DNA from: Massilia sp. ST3
GTDB lineage: Bacteria; Pseudomonadota; Gammaproteobacteria; Burkholderiales; Burkholderiaceae_D
DNA: 64,000 nucleotides
NCBI RefSeq assembly: GCF_018119405.1
Contig: NZ_JAGPWC010000005.1
Coordinates: forward strand, 1-64,000
Direction of reading: 5' to 3'
The translations under genes were made by a program, and so were the position numbers. Shown here one piece after another: positions 35,544 through 47,717 of this stretch. The notes below the pieces were generated by a model. The model was not told where the DNA came from. It was given only the letters and a program-made list of their open reading frames with translations, and made no database searches. Numbering within the stretch: position 1 is the first letter of the stretch; each line of letters starts with the position of its first letter.

Positions 35544-36764
35544 TTACTTCGCGGCCGGGGCGGCCGGCGCGGCGGCGGTGGCGGTGGCCGCCTTCGGCGT
35601 CCACGGGACCACCTTGACCGGGGTGCCCGGCGGCAGCATCTGGAGTTTCTGGAAGCCGTCGACCATCACGCGTTCGCCTTCCTTCAGGCCTTCGGTGACG
35701 ACCCAGTTCTGGCCCTGCTGCGAGGCGATCTTGACGGTGCGCGGGGCCGGCTTGTTGTCGGCGCCGATCACGGTCAGGGTGTCGCCCTGGGCGCCGCCGC
35801 GGGTCACGGCCTGCTGCGGCACCAGGATCCCGTTCGGCAGCTCGGCCTGGGCCAGGCGCACGCGCACGTACTGGCCCGGCAGCAGGGCGTTGTCCGCGTT
35901 CGGCACGGTGGCGCGCAGGGTCACCTGGCCGGTGCTCGGGTCCACGGTCACGTCCGAGAACAGCAGCTTGCCGCGCACCGGCATCTCGGTGCCGTCGTCC
36001 AGCATCACGGTAACCGGCAGGCCGGCGCCCTTGTTGCCGCCGCCCGCCTGCTTGCGCAGGCGCTGCAGCTCGCTGGCCGACTGGGTGATGTTCAGGTACA
36101 TCGGGTTGGTCTGCTGGATCAGCGCCATTTCGGTGGCTTCGGCGGCGGACACCAGCGCGCCTTCGGTCACCAGGGCGCGGCCGATGCGGCCCGAGATCGG
36201 CGCATAGACGTTGGAGTAGCCGAGGTTGATCTGCGAGACGCGCAGCTGGGCCTTGGCGGCGGCCACTTCGGCTTCGGCGGTCTTCTGGGCGGCGACGGCG
36301 TTGGTGTATTCCTGTTCGCTGATGGCCTTGGCTTCGGCCAGCGGCTGGTAGCGCCTGGCCTGGGCCGCGGCCTGGGTCAGGGTGGCCTGGGCGCGCGCCA
36401 GCGCCGCCTGGCTGCTGTTAAGCTGGGCCTGGTACGGGGCGGGATCGATCTGGAACAGCGACTGGCCTTGCTTGACTTCGCTACCCTCGGTGAACAGGCG
36501 CTTCAGGACCACGCCGTTGACGCGGGCGCGCACCTGGGCGGTGCGGACGGGCTCGGCGCGTGCCGGCAGTTCGGTCTGCAGGGCGACCGGTTCGAATTTG
36601 GTGGTGATGACGCCGACTTCCGGAGCCGGCATCTGGCCGCCCGGGCCGCCGGCGCCGGGTGCGGCGCCGTCCTTCTTGCCGCAGGCGGACAGCAGCACCA
36701 GGGCCGCCAGGGTGCCGGCGGCGATCCGGGTCATGGACAGGGAAGAGGAGTTGGCAGAGCGCAT
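35544..36764 (-). CDS. RND efflux periplasmic adaptor (AcrA/MexA-like lipoprotein)
   Basis: A 406-residue membrane fusion protein. The signal peptide ends in LLSACGKK (lipobox, Cys about 28), followed by a barrel-sandwich/lipoyl half (VRARVNGVVLKRLFTEGSEVKQGQSLFQIDPAPYQ), an alpha hairpin (about 105-175) and the second lipoyl half plus beta-barrel domains. It links permease and outer-membrane channel. The ATG at 36764 follows AGAAGGAAG, a good ribosome site. First gene of the operon, divergent from the TetR-type regulator, with an AcrR-like operator between them. Confidence 0.94.
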   Translation of the reverse strand: MRSANSSSLSMTRIAAGTLAALVLLSACGKKDGAAPGAGGPGGQMPAPEVGVITTKFEPVALQTELPARAEPVRTAQVRARVNGVVLKRLFTEGSEVKQGQSLFQIDPAPYQAQLNSSQAALARAQATLTQAAAQARRYQPLAEAKAISEQEYTNAVAAQKTAEAEVAAAKAQLRVSQINLGYSNVYAPISGRIGRALVTEGALVSAAEATEMALIQQTNPMYLNITQSASELQRLRKQAGGGNKGAGLPVTVMLDDGTEMPVRGKLLFSDVTVDPSTGQVTLRATVPNADNALLPGQYVRVRLAQAELPNGILVPQQAVTRGGAQGDTLTVIGADNKPAPRTVKIASQQGQNWVVTEGLKEGERVMVDGFQKLQMLPPGTPVKVVPWTPKAATATAAAPAAPAAK

Positions 36765-36862
36765 TAATGCTTCCTTCTAGGTAGTGAACAGGATGATGAC
36801 TCACTCACAGAACAACAATCTCTCTTGTGACCGGTATCATCGCTGGCTTTTGCAGTTAGTTT

Positions 36863-36886
36863 TATATACTATCACGATTGTATGTA
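36863..36886. promoter_or_regulatory. AcrR/TtgR-like operator
   Basis: An imperfect 24-bp palindrome: TATATACTATCA then CGATTGTATGTA. The half-sites agree at 9 of 12 bases, and the whole matches the E. coli AcrR operator (TACATACA...TGTATGTA) at about 17 of 24 bases by my recollection. It lies between the divergent efflux operon and the TetR-family gene, so it could control both. Confidence 0.6.
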
Positions 36887-36928
36887 AATTGTTTTCGGCA
36901 TCCCCGACTTTCGTATAGGCGTTCAAAA

Positions 36929-37546
36929 ATGGCCCGTCGTACCAAGGAAGAAGCAGCCGCGACCCGCGACAGTATTCTAGACGCAGCAGAAATATTGTTC
37001 GCGAAACAAGGCGTTTCCAGGACAACGTTGCAGCATATAGCAAGCGCGGCGGGCGTGACGCGCGGGGCGATCTATTGGCATTTCCTGGACAAGGGCGCCT
37101 TGTTCAACGCCATGATGGACCGCGGCAAGTTCCCGATCGAAGAGGCGATGCAGGTGCTGGAGCAGCGCGAGATCAGCGACCCGCTACAGTGCCTGCGCGA
37201 CGAGATGATGACGGTGCTGCGCATCGTGGCCGAGGACGAGAAGGCGCGCCGCGTGTTCGAGATCGCGACCCTGAAGACCGAATTCGTGGACGAGGTCGAC
37301 GCGGTGCGCGCGCGCCGCCGCGAGTCGATCGGCATGTGGAAAGAGAAGATGGAAGGCCACCTGAAGCGGGCCAAGGACAAGGGCATGCTGCGGCCCGAGG
37401 TCGGCACGCACGAGGCGGCGATGGGCGGCTGGATCATGATCGATGGCCTGATCCGCAACTGGATCTTCGAGCCCACCAGTTTCGACCTGCTGGCACTGGG
37501 CGGGCATGTGGTGGATACCTACCTGGCGGGTCTGAAAGCCTGCTAA
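36929..37546 (+). CDS. TetR/AcrR-family repressor of the efflux operon
   Basis: A 205-residue TetR-family regulator. MARRTKEEAAATRDSILDAAEILFAKQGVSRTTLQHIASAAGVTRGAIYWHF is the DNA-binding domain (helix-turn-helix about 33-52) and is very close to AcrR, TtgR and MtrR-type repressors. The C-terminal domain (about 80-205) should bind pump substrates and release the operator. Start at 36929 chosen because the AcrR-type N terminus begins here; a further 17 in-frame codons upstream would cover the operator region. Divergent from the RND operon, consistent with local control. Confidence 0.93.
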   Translation: MARRTKEEAAATRDSILDAAEILFAKQGVSRTTLQHIASAAGVTRGAIYWHFLDKGALFNAMMDRGKFPIEEAMQVLEQREISDPLQCLRDEMMTVLRIVAEDEKARRVFEIATLKTEFVDEVDAVRARRRESIGMWKEKMEGHLKRAKDKGMLRPEVGTHEAAMGGWIMIDGLIRNWIFEPTSFDLLALGGHVVDTYLAGLKAC

Positions 37547-37600
37547 GCGTTCAAACCACGTTTGCCGGCCCGTGCGCGAAAACGGCGCCGCCAACAATCG

Positions 37601-37630
37601 ACGCGTCGGCGGGAAACCCGCCGACCCTAC
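37601..37630. repeat. Half-unit of the ACGCGT...CCCTAC repeat family
   Basis: ACGCGTCGGCGGG, AAA, CCCGCCGACCCTAC: same plan as the dyad at 22631-22712, with compensating changes in both stem arms (GGACGGG/CCCGTCC becomes CGGCGGG/CCCGCCG). Confidence 0.6.
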
Positions 37631-37633
37631 AAC

Positions 37634-37655
37634 AACGCCGCCCGAAGGCGGCGTT
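37634..37655. terminator. Terminator-like hairpin between regulator and transaldolase
   Basis: Perfect 9-bp stem AACGCCGCC/GGCGGCGTT with CGAA tetraloop, between two convergent genes. No T-run on either strand, so factor-dependent or weak. Confidence 0.5.
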
Positions 37656-37680
37656 CTCATATGCGCAGAGCGCGTGACGC

Positions 37681-38610
37681 TTAACGCATCTCTGCAATCA
37701 TCTTCTTCAGCTTGATCGAGTCGGCCACGAAGGCGCGGATGCCTTCGGCCAGCTTCTCGGTGCCCATCGCGTCTTCGTTCAGCATGAAGCGGAAGGTCTT
37801 TTCGTCGATGTCGATCTTGGCGATGTCGGCGTTGGCGTCGTGGGTCAGCTTGCGCTCGACCGGTGCATCGCTGTCGGCCAGCTTCTGCAGCAGGTCCGGC
37901 GAGATGGTCAGCAGGTCGCAGCCGCTAAGCTCCAGGATCTGCGAGGTGTTGCGGAAGCTCGCGCCCATGACTTCGGTCTTGTAGCCGAACTTCTGGTAGT
38001 ACTGGTAGATGCGCTTGACCGACTGCACGCCCGGATCGTCGGCGCCGGTGTACTCGCTGCCGGTCGACTTCTTGTACCAGTCGTAGATGCGGCCCACGAA
38101 GGGCGAGATCAGCTGCACGCCGGCTTCGGCGCAGGCCACGGCCTGGCACAGCGAGAACAGCAGGGTCAGGTTGCAGTGGATGCCTTCCTTCTCCAGGATC
38201 TCGGCGGCGCGGATGCCTTCCCAGGTCGAGGCGATCTTGATCAGGACGCGCTCGCGCGACACGCCGGCCTTTTCGTACAGGGCGATCAGCTCGCGGCCCT
38301 TGGCCACGGTGGCTTCGGTGTCGAAGGACAGGGCGGCATCGATCTCGGTCGAGACGCGGCCCGGCACGTACTTCAGGATCTCGACGCCGAAACCGATCAG
38401 GAGGTTGTCGACGATTTCATCGATTTCCGCGTGCGGCGCGTCGGCGATGGCCTTTTCCAGCAGCGGACGGTATTCCGGCTTTTGCACGGCCTTCAGGATC
38501 AAGGAAGGGTTGGTGGTCGCATCCTGCGGGGCGTAGGCCTTGATCGACTGGAAGTCGCCGGTGTCGGCGACCACGGTGGTGTATTGCTTGAGCTGTTCGA
38601 GTTGGTTCAT
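37681..38610 (-). CDS. tal: Transaldolase (TalB type)
   Basis: A 309-residue class I transaldolase moving a dihydroxyacetone unit between sugar phosphates in the non-oxidative pentose phosphate pathway. Signature segments: DATTNPSLI near residue 30, the Schiff-base Lys in [11 protein letters not shown] (about 131), and CNLTLLFS. Length fits the TalB subfamily. It is the first of several carbohydrate genes (hexR, zwf, pgi, edd, eda) in the next 9 kb, and no HexR-like operator is seen directly upstream of it. Confidence 0.96.
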   Translation of the reverse strand: MNQLEQLKQYTTVVADTGDFQSIKAYAPQDATTNPSLILKAVQKPEYRPLLEKAIADAPHAEIDEIVDNLLIGFGVEILKYVPGRVSTEIDAALSFDTEATVAKGRELIALYEKAGVSRERVLIKIASTWEGIRAAEILEKEGIHCNLTLLFSLCQAVACAEAGVQLISPFVGRIYDWYKKSTGSEYTGADDPGVQSVKRIYQYYQKFGYKTEVMGASFRNTSQILELSGCDLLTISPDLLQKLADSDAPVERKLTHDANADIAKIDIDEKTFRFMLNEDAMGTEKLAEGIRAFVADSIKLKKMIAEMR

Positions 38611-38670
38611 GGTGGGTCTCGGTGTTGGGTGAGGTGTAACGTGTATTTTAATGCGGGGGCATCGGTTGGG

Positions 38671-38778
38671 GAACTTTGGTCCCCGCCTGCGCGGGGATGA
38701 CGATTCGAACGCCGCGGTTGGAAATACTTCGCGTTAGCTCCAGCACGTCATTCCCGCGAAGGCGGGAACCCAAGTTTG
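38671..38778. repeat. REP-like palindrome pair
   Basis: GAACTTTGGTCCCCGCC with GCGCGGGGATGACG, then after about 47 bases CGTCATTCCCGCGAAGG with CGGGAACCCAAGTTTG, in opposite orientation. Between transaldolase and the fRMsr gene. Confidence 0.8.
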
Positions 38779-38798
38779 CTGGCAAACCGATAACTTGT

Positions 38799-39296
38799 TC
38801 AGCAATCCGTCCCCTCAAGGAAGGCCGCCACCATCCGCTCCAGCCCAACGCGATCCTCTTCCGAGAAGCGATCCAGCTTCGGGCTATCGATATCGAACAC
38901 GCCAACCAGCTTGTCGCCCTTCATCAGCGGAATCACGATCTCCGACGCCGACGCCGAATCGCAGGCGATATGCCCCGGAAACGCATGCACGTCCGGCACC
39001 ACGATGGTCTTGCGCTCGACAGCCGTGGCGCCGCACACGCCGCGGCCGAAAGGAATGCGGGCGCAGGCGGGCTTGCCCTGGAAGGGGCCGACCAGCAGGT
39101 CCTGGCCGTCGTCTTTTTTCGCCGGCACGGTCAGGTAGAAACCGGCCCAGTTCAGGTCGGCGAGGGTGTCGTACACCAGGGCGGAAAACTGCGCGGCGTT
39201 CGCGGTCAGGTCGCGTTCGCCTTCGAGGACGCTGGTGACCTGGCGGACCAGCAGGTCGTAGTCGGGGCGGGTGCTGCGTTCGGGGTTGATGTGCAT
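38799..39296 (-). CDS. msrC: GAF-domain free methionine-(R)-sulfoxide reductase
   Basis: A 165-residue GAF-fold protein of the fRMsr type. Three cysteines in the expected pattern are visible: KPACARIPFGRGVCG (two) and GHIACDSASASEIVIPL (resolving/catalytic), with DIDSP in the C-terminal strand. Enzymes of this family reduce free methionine-R-sulfoxide with thioredoxin. The spacing of the Cys residues separates it from signalling GAF domains. Monocistronic, flanked on both sides by repeats. Confidence 0.88.
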   Translation of the reverse strand: MHINPERSTRPDYDLLVRQVTSVLEGERDLTANAAQFSALVYDTLADLNWAGFYLTVPAKKDDGQDLLVGPFQGKPACARIPFGRGVCGATAVERKTIVVPDVHAFPGHIACDSASASEIVIPLMKGDKLVGVFDIDSPKLDRFSEEDRVGLERMVAAFLEGTDC

Positions 39297-39370
39297 GGCG
39301 GGAGGGCGATGGACTGTCGAAACCCGGTATTTTACACCTGTCGTTTAAGTTGGCTGAGTTGGTACGCCAG

Positions 39371-39482
39371 CAAACTTGGGTCCCCGCCTTCGCGGGGATG
39401 ACGTGCCAAGGTAAGTGGCAACATCAAACTCTGTTTCAGCTCGAAGACCGTCATCCCCGCGAAGGCGGGGACCCAAGTTTGC
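39371..39482. repeat. REP-like palindrome pair
   Basis: CAAACTTGGGTCCCCGCC with TTCGCGGGGATGACG, and in opposite orientation CGTCATCCCCGCGAAGG with CGGGGACCCAAGTTTG, about 47 bases apart. Lies just beyond the hexR stop codon. These are the cleanest copies and can serve as the consensus. Confidence 0.85.
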
Positions 39483-39492
39483 CAACGCAGCG

Positions 39493-40347
39493 TTAGCCAA
39501 TAAACGAATCAAACTGCATATCAAACTCTTGCAAGGCCTTCTGCGCATTCTGCATCTTCTTGCGGAATTCGGGTCCGCGGCGCAAGGCCAGCCCCACCGC
39601 CAGTACGTCGATGACAACCAGATATGCCAGCCGCGCCGAAATCGGCGTATACGGGTCGATCGCGAACACCAGGTCGATCGGAATGAAGAGCGTCGCCATC
39701 TCCGCCAGCGGCGTTCCCGACGGCGCCAGCACGATCACCTCCGCGCCACCCTGGCGCGCCAGCTTGGCCGAGCGCGTCAAGGCAGGGTTGTTGCCGCGCT
39801 GAGAGATCGCCACCACCGCATCCCCTTCGCGCAGCAGGGCCGCCGCGATCGAGTGGATGGCCGGATCGGTATAAGACACGGTCGGCACGCCGGAGCGGAA
39901 GAACTTGTGCTGCGCATCGGCCGCCACGAAGCCGGACGTCCCCTGTCCGTAGAACTCGATCTTGTTGGCGCGCGACAGGATGTCGAGCGCTTTCTGGATC
40001 AGTTCCGGCTTGAGGTTGTTGCGCAGGTCGAGCAGGGTGTTGATCGAGCGGCTGCAGATCTTGTTGATCAGGTCCGCCGCCAAATCATCCTGGGCCGGCT
40101 GCTCGTTGGCGCCGGGCAGGGCCAGGGCCAAGCCCTGCGCCAGCTTGAGCTTGAACTCGTGCCAGCCTTCGTAGCCCAGGGTGCGGCAGAAGCGCACCAC
40201 GGTCGGTTCGGACACCTGCGCGCTCTTGGCCAGCGCCGTGATGTTCTGGCTGACCGTCGCGGACGGGGCGGCGAGCACCGCGAGCGCGACCTTGCGCTCC
40301 GACTTGGAGAGCGAATCGAGCTGGGTGCGGATCGAGTCGAGCAGCAT
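39493..40347 (-). CDS. hexR: HexR, RpiR-family regulator of glucose catabolism
   Basis: A 284-residue regulator: N-terminal RpiR helix-turn-helix (about 1-75; SATVSQNITALAKSAQVSEPTVVRFCRTLGYEGWHEFKLKLA in outline) and C-terminal SIS sugar-phosphate-binding domain (about 110-260; EFYGQGTSGFVAADAQHKF). HexR binds 2-keto-3-deoxy-6-phosphogluconate, which releases it from operators of zwf, pgi and edd/eda genes. The start at 40347 is 8 bp after zwf's stop, so it is cotranscribed with zwf. HexR-like palindromes occur at zwf, pgi and edd in this window. Confidence 0.93.
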   Translation of the reverse strand: MLLDSIRTQLDSLSKSERKVALAVLAAPSATVSQNITALAKSAQVSEPTVVRFCRTLGYEGWHEFKLKLAQGLALALPGANEQPAQDDLAADLINKICSRSINTLLDLRNNLKPELIQKALDILSRANKIEFYGQGTSGFVAADAQHKFFRSGVPTVSYTDPAIHSIAAALLREGDAVVAISQRGNNPALTRSAKLARQGGAEVIVLAPSGTPLAEMATLFIPIDLVFAIDPYTPISARLAYLVVIDVLAVGLALRRGPEFRKKMQNAQKALQEFDMQFDSFIG

Positions 40348-40355
40348 GATGGACC

Positions 40356-41825
40356 TCAGTCTTCGGGCAGGACTTCTTCGCGCCACTGCAGGCCGTCGCG
40401 GCCGATCAGGGCGCTCGAGGCGGCGGGGCCCCAGGTGCCGGAGGTATACGGCGCCGGCGCGCTGTCGTCTTCTTCCCAGTGGTCCAGGATCGGCTCGACC
40501 CATTCCCAGGCCGCTTCCAGCTCGTCGCCGCGCATGAACAGGGTCAGCTGGCCGCGCAGCACGTCGAGCAGCAGGCGCTCGTAGGCTTCCATGCGCGGGC
40601 TGGTGAACTGTTCGCGGAAGTCGAGTTCGAGCTCGGCCTGCTTCAGGCGCATCGAGTCGCCCGGGGTCTTGGCCATCAGGTTCATCGACAGGCCTTCGTC
40701 AGGCTGCAGGCGGATCACCAGGCTGTTGGGCTGGAAGCTCGAGGTCGGCTGGTTGAAGATCGAATGCGGAATCTGCTTGAAGCGCACCACGATCTCGGCC
40801 AGGCGGTCGGCCATGCGCTTGCCGGTGCGCAGGTAGAAGGGCACGCCGGCCCAGCGCCAGGTGTCGATCTCGGCCTTCATGGCGACAAAAGTCTCGGTGC
40901 GCGACTGCTTGGGCGCTTCCGGCTCGTCGCGGTAGCCCGGCACGGCCTGGCCGTCGATGTGGCCGGCGCGGTACTGGCCGCGCACGATGTTCTGGGCCAG
41001 GGTGGTCGGGGTGAAGCGCTTGAGCGAGCGCAGCACCTGCAGCTTGGCGTCGCGCACGGCGTCCGGTGCAATCGAGGTCGGCGGCTCCATGGCCACGATG
41101 CACAGCAGCTGCAGCAGGTGGTTCTGCAGCATGTCGCGCAGCGCGCCCGAGGTGTCGTAGTAGCCCAGGCGGTTGCCGACGCCGATCTTCTCGGCAATGG
41201 TGATCTGCACGTCCGAAATCCATTCGCGGCGCCACAGCGGCTCGAACAGGATGTTCCCGAAGCGCAGGGCCAGCAGGTTCTGCACGGTTTCCTTGCCCAG
41301 GTAGTGGTCGATCCGGTAGATCTGCGATTCGGCGAACACCTTGCCCACGTCCAGGTTGATCTGCTTGGCCGAGGCCAGGTCGCGACCGAGCGGCTTTTCC
41401 AGCACCACGCGCGAATTCGGCGTGGCCAGGCTGGTGGCGGCCAGGTTGTCGCAGATGGTGGCGAACAGGTGGGGCGGGGTGGCCAGGTAGTAGACGCGGG
41501 TCAGCGACTCGTCCTTGCGCAGGGCGTCGACCAGCGGGCCGTAGGTGGACACGTCGGTGGCGTTCAGGGCCACGTAGGTGATGCGCTTGAGGAAGCGCGC
41601 CCACTTCTCCGCGTTCGGGGTTTCCTTGATGTGCGGTTTCGAGTTGTTTTCGACGAATTGCAGGAAGGCGTCCTGAGCCATGTCGTCGCGGCCGACGCAG
41701 ATGATGCGGGCGCTGCTCGGGAGGTCATTGCAGACGTCGCGCGCGTACATCGCGGGGAGCAGCTTGCGCATCGCAAGGTCGCCGCTGCCGCCAAAGAAAA
41801 CGAGATCGAAATCGGAAAGGGCCAT
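40356..41825 (-). CDS. zwf: Glucose-6-phosphate 1-dehydrogenase
   Basis: A 489-residue NADP+-dependent dehydrogenase making 6-phosphogluconolactone. The Rossmann loop is FFGGSGDLAMRKL (residues about 10-22), the active-site motif is RIDHYLGKE (His as base), and the C-terminal substrate-binding beta sheet follows. First step of both the oxidative pentose phosphate and Entner-Doudoroff routes. A HexR-like operator is at 41863-41877, 38 bp upstream, and hexR follows in the same transcript. Confidence 0.97.
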   Translation of the reverse strand: MALSDFDLVFFGGSGDLAMRKLLPAMYARDVCNDLPSSARIICVGRDDMAQDAFLQFVENNSKPHIKETPNAEKWARFLKRITYVALNATDVSTYGPLVDALRKDESLTRVYYLATPPHLFATICDNLAATSLATPNSRVVLEKPLGRDLASAKQINLDVGKVFAESQIYRIDHYLGKETVQNLLALRFGNILFEPLWRREWISDVQITIAEKIGVGNRLGYYDTSGALRDMLQNHLLQLLCIVAMEPPTSIAPDAVRDAKLQVLRSLKRFTPTTLAQNIVRGQYRAGHIDGQAVPGYRDEPEAPKQSRTETFVAMKAEIDTWRWAGVPFYLRTGKRMADRLAEIVVRFKQIPHSIFNQPTSSFQPNSLVIRLQPDEGLSMNLMAKTPGDSMRLKQAELELDFREQFTSPRMEAYERLLLDVLRGQLTLFMRGDELEAAWEWVEPILDHWEEDDSAPAPYTSGTWGPAASSALIGRDGLQWREEVLPED

Positions 41826-41862
41826 GGTCGGAGTCTGTGCAAAAAGATGGGGGAGAGCTTAA

Positions 41863-41877
41863 TGTAAATTTACTACA
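41863..41877. promoter_or_regulatory. HexR-like operator in front of zwf-hexR
   Basis: Read on the minus strand TGTAGTAAATTTACA, 14 of 15 bases fitting TGTARTWWWAYTACA, the consensus I recall for HexR. A second, weaker resemblance (GTAGTAAATTTTC, minus strand) lies about 35 bp further upstream. Confidence 0.7.
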
Positions 41878-42028
41878 CAAATATTGGATTTGCAAGAAAA
41901 TTTACTACGAAACCGCTATGGGAGGATGGCGACTGATGGTGCCATAAGTGGGAGGGGAGGGGCGCTTCCGTATGCGCTCGGCGCAAGGCGCGCGGAGTAC
42001 TGCCGAGAGTATCGTTAGCCCAAAGACC

Positions 42029-42078
42029 GTCATTCCCGCCACTGGCGGCAATGGCTCCCGGCGAAGGCCGGGATGACG
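42029..42078. repeat. Degenerate REP-like palindromes
   Basis: GTCATTCCCGCCACTGG and CCCGGCGAAGGCCGGGATGAC, in the 298-bp gap between zwf and the lactonase gene. Other than the HexR site and these, I see nothing in the gap. Confidence 0.6.
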
Positions 42079-42123
42079 GTCTTACGGTTAGTGGCGCAAG
42101 GATAGGTAAATGGTGTCGGCTGC

Positions 42124-43020
42124 TCAGCCGCGATACTCCGGCTCCTCGCGCCCTGCCACATCCACCCGCGTACACAGCACCTTCCCGCTCAGCGGATACT
42201 CCGCCAGCTCCTGCGCCGACCTCCCATGGCTGGCCGTGGTGATATACATGGTCCGCAAATCCGCCCCGCCGAACGCGATCGAGGTCGGGCAGCGCGCCGG
42301 CACGATGATCTCGCGCAGGATCTCGCCCGAGGGCGAAATGCGCAGCACGCGTCCGCCTTCGAACATGGCCACCCAGTAGGCGCCTTCGCTGTCGATCGTC
42401 GCCCCATCGGGACGCCCGCCGTAGCCCGGCGCGGATTTGTCGGTCGGGAAGCTGAGCAGGGTGCGCCCGTTGCTCTGGGTCCCGGTCGCCAGGTCGTAGT
42501 CGTAGCAATCGATGCGGTGGGTCGTGGTGTCGGCATGGAACATCGTGCGTCCGTCCAGGCTCCAGGCCAGGCCGTTCGAGTTGGTCATGCCGCCGGACCA
42601 GGCGCGGCGCAGCTGGCCGTGGTCGAGCACGTACATCTCGGCGGCCGGCTGGTCGCGCGGTTCGTACATGGTGCCGATCCAGAAGCGGCCCGCCGGGTCC
42701 ACGCGGCCGTCGTTGAAACGCACCTTCGACACGTCGTAGGGCGCGTCCGCGATCGGCGTCTCCGACCCGTCGGTCGTGTTCAGGTGCAGCAGCCCGCGGC
42801 GCGTGGCCACGATGAGGTTGTTGTCGCCGTCGATCGCCAGCGCCGACGGTTCCGAGCCCATCTTCCAGGACGAATACTTGCCGCTCGCCGGGTGCACCCG
42901 GTTCACCGTCATGCCGTTGATGTCGACCCAGTACAGGGCCGATTCGACCTCGTGCCAGGTCGCCGATTCGCCCACGAGCATGGGCGCATCGTGGAGTACG
43001 TCAAATTTTTCCGTTGCCAT
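42124..43020 (-). CDS. SMP-30/gluconolactonase family protein
   Basis: A 298-residue six-bladed beta-propeller lactonase. GESATWHE (metal-ligand Glu near residue 18), NSNGLAWSLDG (Asn ligand) and RPDGATIDSEGAYWVA (Asp ligand) fit the divalent-metal site of SMP-30/Gnl enzymes. It starts 27 bp after pgi's stop and so is cotranscribed with it under the HexR-like operator. No pgl gene is seen in the window, so hydrolysis of 6-phosphogluconolactone or of gluconolactone are both possible roles; the substrate is inferred from context only. Confidence 0.86.
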   Translation of the reverse strand: MATEKFDVLHDAPMLVGESATWHEVESALYWVDINGMTVNRVHPASGKYSSWKMGSEPSALAIDGDNNLIVATRRGLLHLNTTDGSETPIADAPYDVSKVRFNDGRVDPAGRFWIGTMYEPRDQPAAEMYVLDHGQLRRAWSGGMTNSNGLAWSLDGRTMFHADTTTHRIDCYDYDLATGTQSNGRTLLSFPTDKSAPGYGGRPDGATIDSEGAYWVAMFEGGRVLRISPSGEILREIIVPARCPTSIAFGGADLRTMYITTASHGRSAQELAEYPLSGKVLCTRVDVAGREEPEYRG

Positions 43021-43047
43021 GTTCTTTGTTCGGTAGGAGTTGGACGC

Positions 43048-44691
<1,644 letters not shown>

Positions 44692-44751
44692 GGGATCGAG
44701 GTGCGTGGCACTATTGTCATGATAGATAGGCGAATAATACAGGGAAGCGCC

Positions 44752-44766
44752 CGTAAATTCACTACA
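44752..44766. promoter_or_regulatory. HexR-like operator in front of pgi
   Basis: Minus strand TGTAGTGAATTTACG, 13 of 15 identical to the zwf site. Located 61 bp upstream of the pgi ATG, in the divergent region shared with edd. Confidence 0.6.
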
Positions 44767-44874
44767 TAAAAGTTCGTGCGCGTTCTCTCGTCATCTCCGC
44801 GGTCAGGCAAACGAACTGATCAACTTACCCCGTCAAAAGAGGGAAAGGCGGGCGACAAGCGCATAGCACGATTC

Positions 44875-44889
44875 TGTAGTAAAATTTCA
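44875..44889. promoter_or_regulatory. HexR-like operator in front of edd-eda
   Basis: TGTAGTAAAATTTCA fits 14 of 15 positions of TGTARTWWWAYTACA. It lies 26 bp upstream of the edd start codon, where bound HexR would block transcription. Confidence 0.65.
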
Positions 44890-44915
44890 GATACAAAATT
44901 TTGGAAGGAACGAAC

Positions 44916-46831
<1,916 letters not shown>

Positions 46832-46835
<4 letters not shown>

Positions 46836-47458
46836 CCTTACTTGACATCATGCGCTCGGCGAGCGTCATCCCGGTGATCGCCATCGACGATCCAGAGCAC
46901 GCCGTGCCCCTGGCCAAGGCGCTGGTCGCCGGCGGTATCCGCGTGCTGGAAGTGACCTTGCGCACCCAGCACGGCCTGAAGGCGATCCGCGACATGAGCG
47001 CGGTCGAAGGCGCCATCGTCGGCGTCGGCACCCTGACCCAGCCGGAAGAATTCGCCGCCGCGCGCGACGCCGGCGCCGTGTTCGGCGTGTCGCCGGGCCT
47101 GACCCCGGCCTTGATCGAAGCGGCCAGGACCAGCGGCCTGCCGCTGCTGCCGGGTGTGATGACCCCGTCCGAAGTGATGGCCGCGCGCGAAGCGGGCTTC
47201 CGCCAGCTCAAGCTGTTTCCGGCGGTGCCGGCGGGCGGCGTGGGCATGCTGAACGCGATCGGCGGTCCGCTGCCGGACATCACCTTCTGCCCGACCGGCG
47301 GCATCTCGATCGAGACCGCGCCGAAGTTCCTGGCCTGTAAGAACGTGGCCTGCGTGGGCGGTTCCTGGCTGACGCCGAAAGACCTGATGAACGCCGGCCA
47401 GTGGGACCAGATCACCGAACTGGCCAAGGCGGCCGCGGCGCTGCGTCCGCAGCAGTAA
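46832..47458 (+). CDS. eda: KDPG aldolase (2-dehydro-3-deoxy-phosphogluconate aldolase)
   Basis: A 208-residue class I aldolase splitting KDPG into pyruvate and glyceraldehyde-3-phosphate. LEVTLRT (catalytic Glu), VGVGTL and [10 protein letters not shown] (Schiff-base Lys) are in place. ATGA overlap with edd. The metallopeptidase-like gene now split by the mobile element begins 11 bp later, so it was probably the third gene of this operon. Confidence 0.97.
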
Positions 47459-47468
47459 GCGCCTCCGC

Positions 47469-47717
47469 ATGCCGACGCTCGCGCGCCCGCTGAGCGCGGG
47501 TGAGATCGGGATGGCGTCGCTGCTGTTCCGCGACGCCATCGATTACCGCCGGGTGCGCGTGCACAACCGGCGGTATTTGCCGTTCCAGCCCAGGAACTGC
47601 TGCATGACACCGAACGGCAGCCTGTACTTCCACCACTCCTGCTTTCTTCCCGATTACACGCGCGGCGATCCCGGCGCGATCCACTGGTTCATGCACGAGA
47701 TGGTGCTGTTATGCTAG
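47469..47717 (+). pseudogene. 5' part of split HExxH metallopeptidase-like gene
   Basis: The first 79 codons of a host gene, read until the insertion point, followed by three element-derived codons and TAG (82 aa in total). The protein fragment ends IHWFMHEMV: the zinc-binding motif HEMVH is cut after its fourth residue. The 3' part is found 6.9 kb away (54625-54969); joined, they give an uninterrupted 193-residue reading frame. The family (proteins often labelled Rhs/Vgr-related) has a short Cys-containing N-terminal region (NCCMTPNGS) and a HExxH motif. Codon use is that of the GC-rich host. The final ATGCTAG overlaps the start of the element's complete copy. Confidence 0.9.

Noticed and set aside
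33450..36767. A 1105-codon open frame opposite the RND genes
   Set aside because: Low-complexity His/Arg/Asp/Gln sequence without a domain; the opposite strand encodes clearly conserved efflux proteins.
39371..39482. Possible CRISPR-like arrangement of repeated palindromes
   Set aside because: Only two inverted units per locus, no regularly spaced direct repeats and no cas genes; these are REP-like elements.
44901..44915. TTG start of edd adding five residues
   Set aside because: The ATG at 44916 has a ribosome site (GGAAGGA) at the right distance, and this sequence would be inside the gene if TTG were used.
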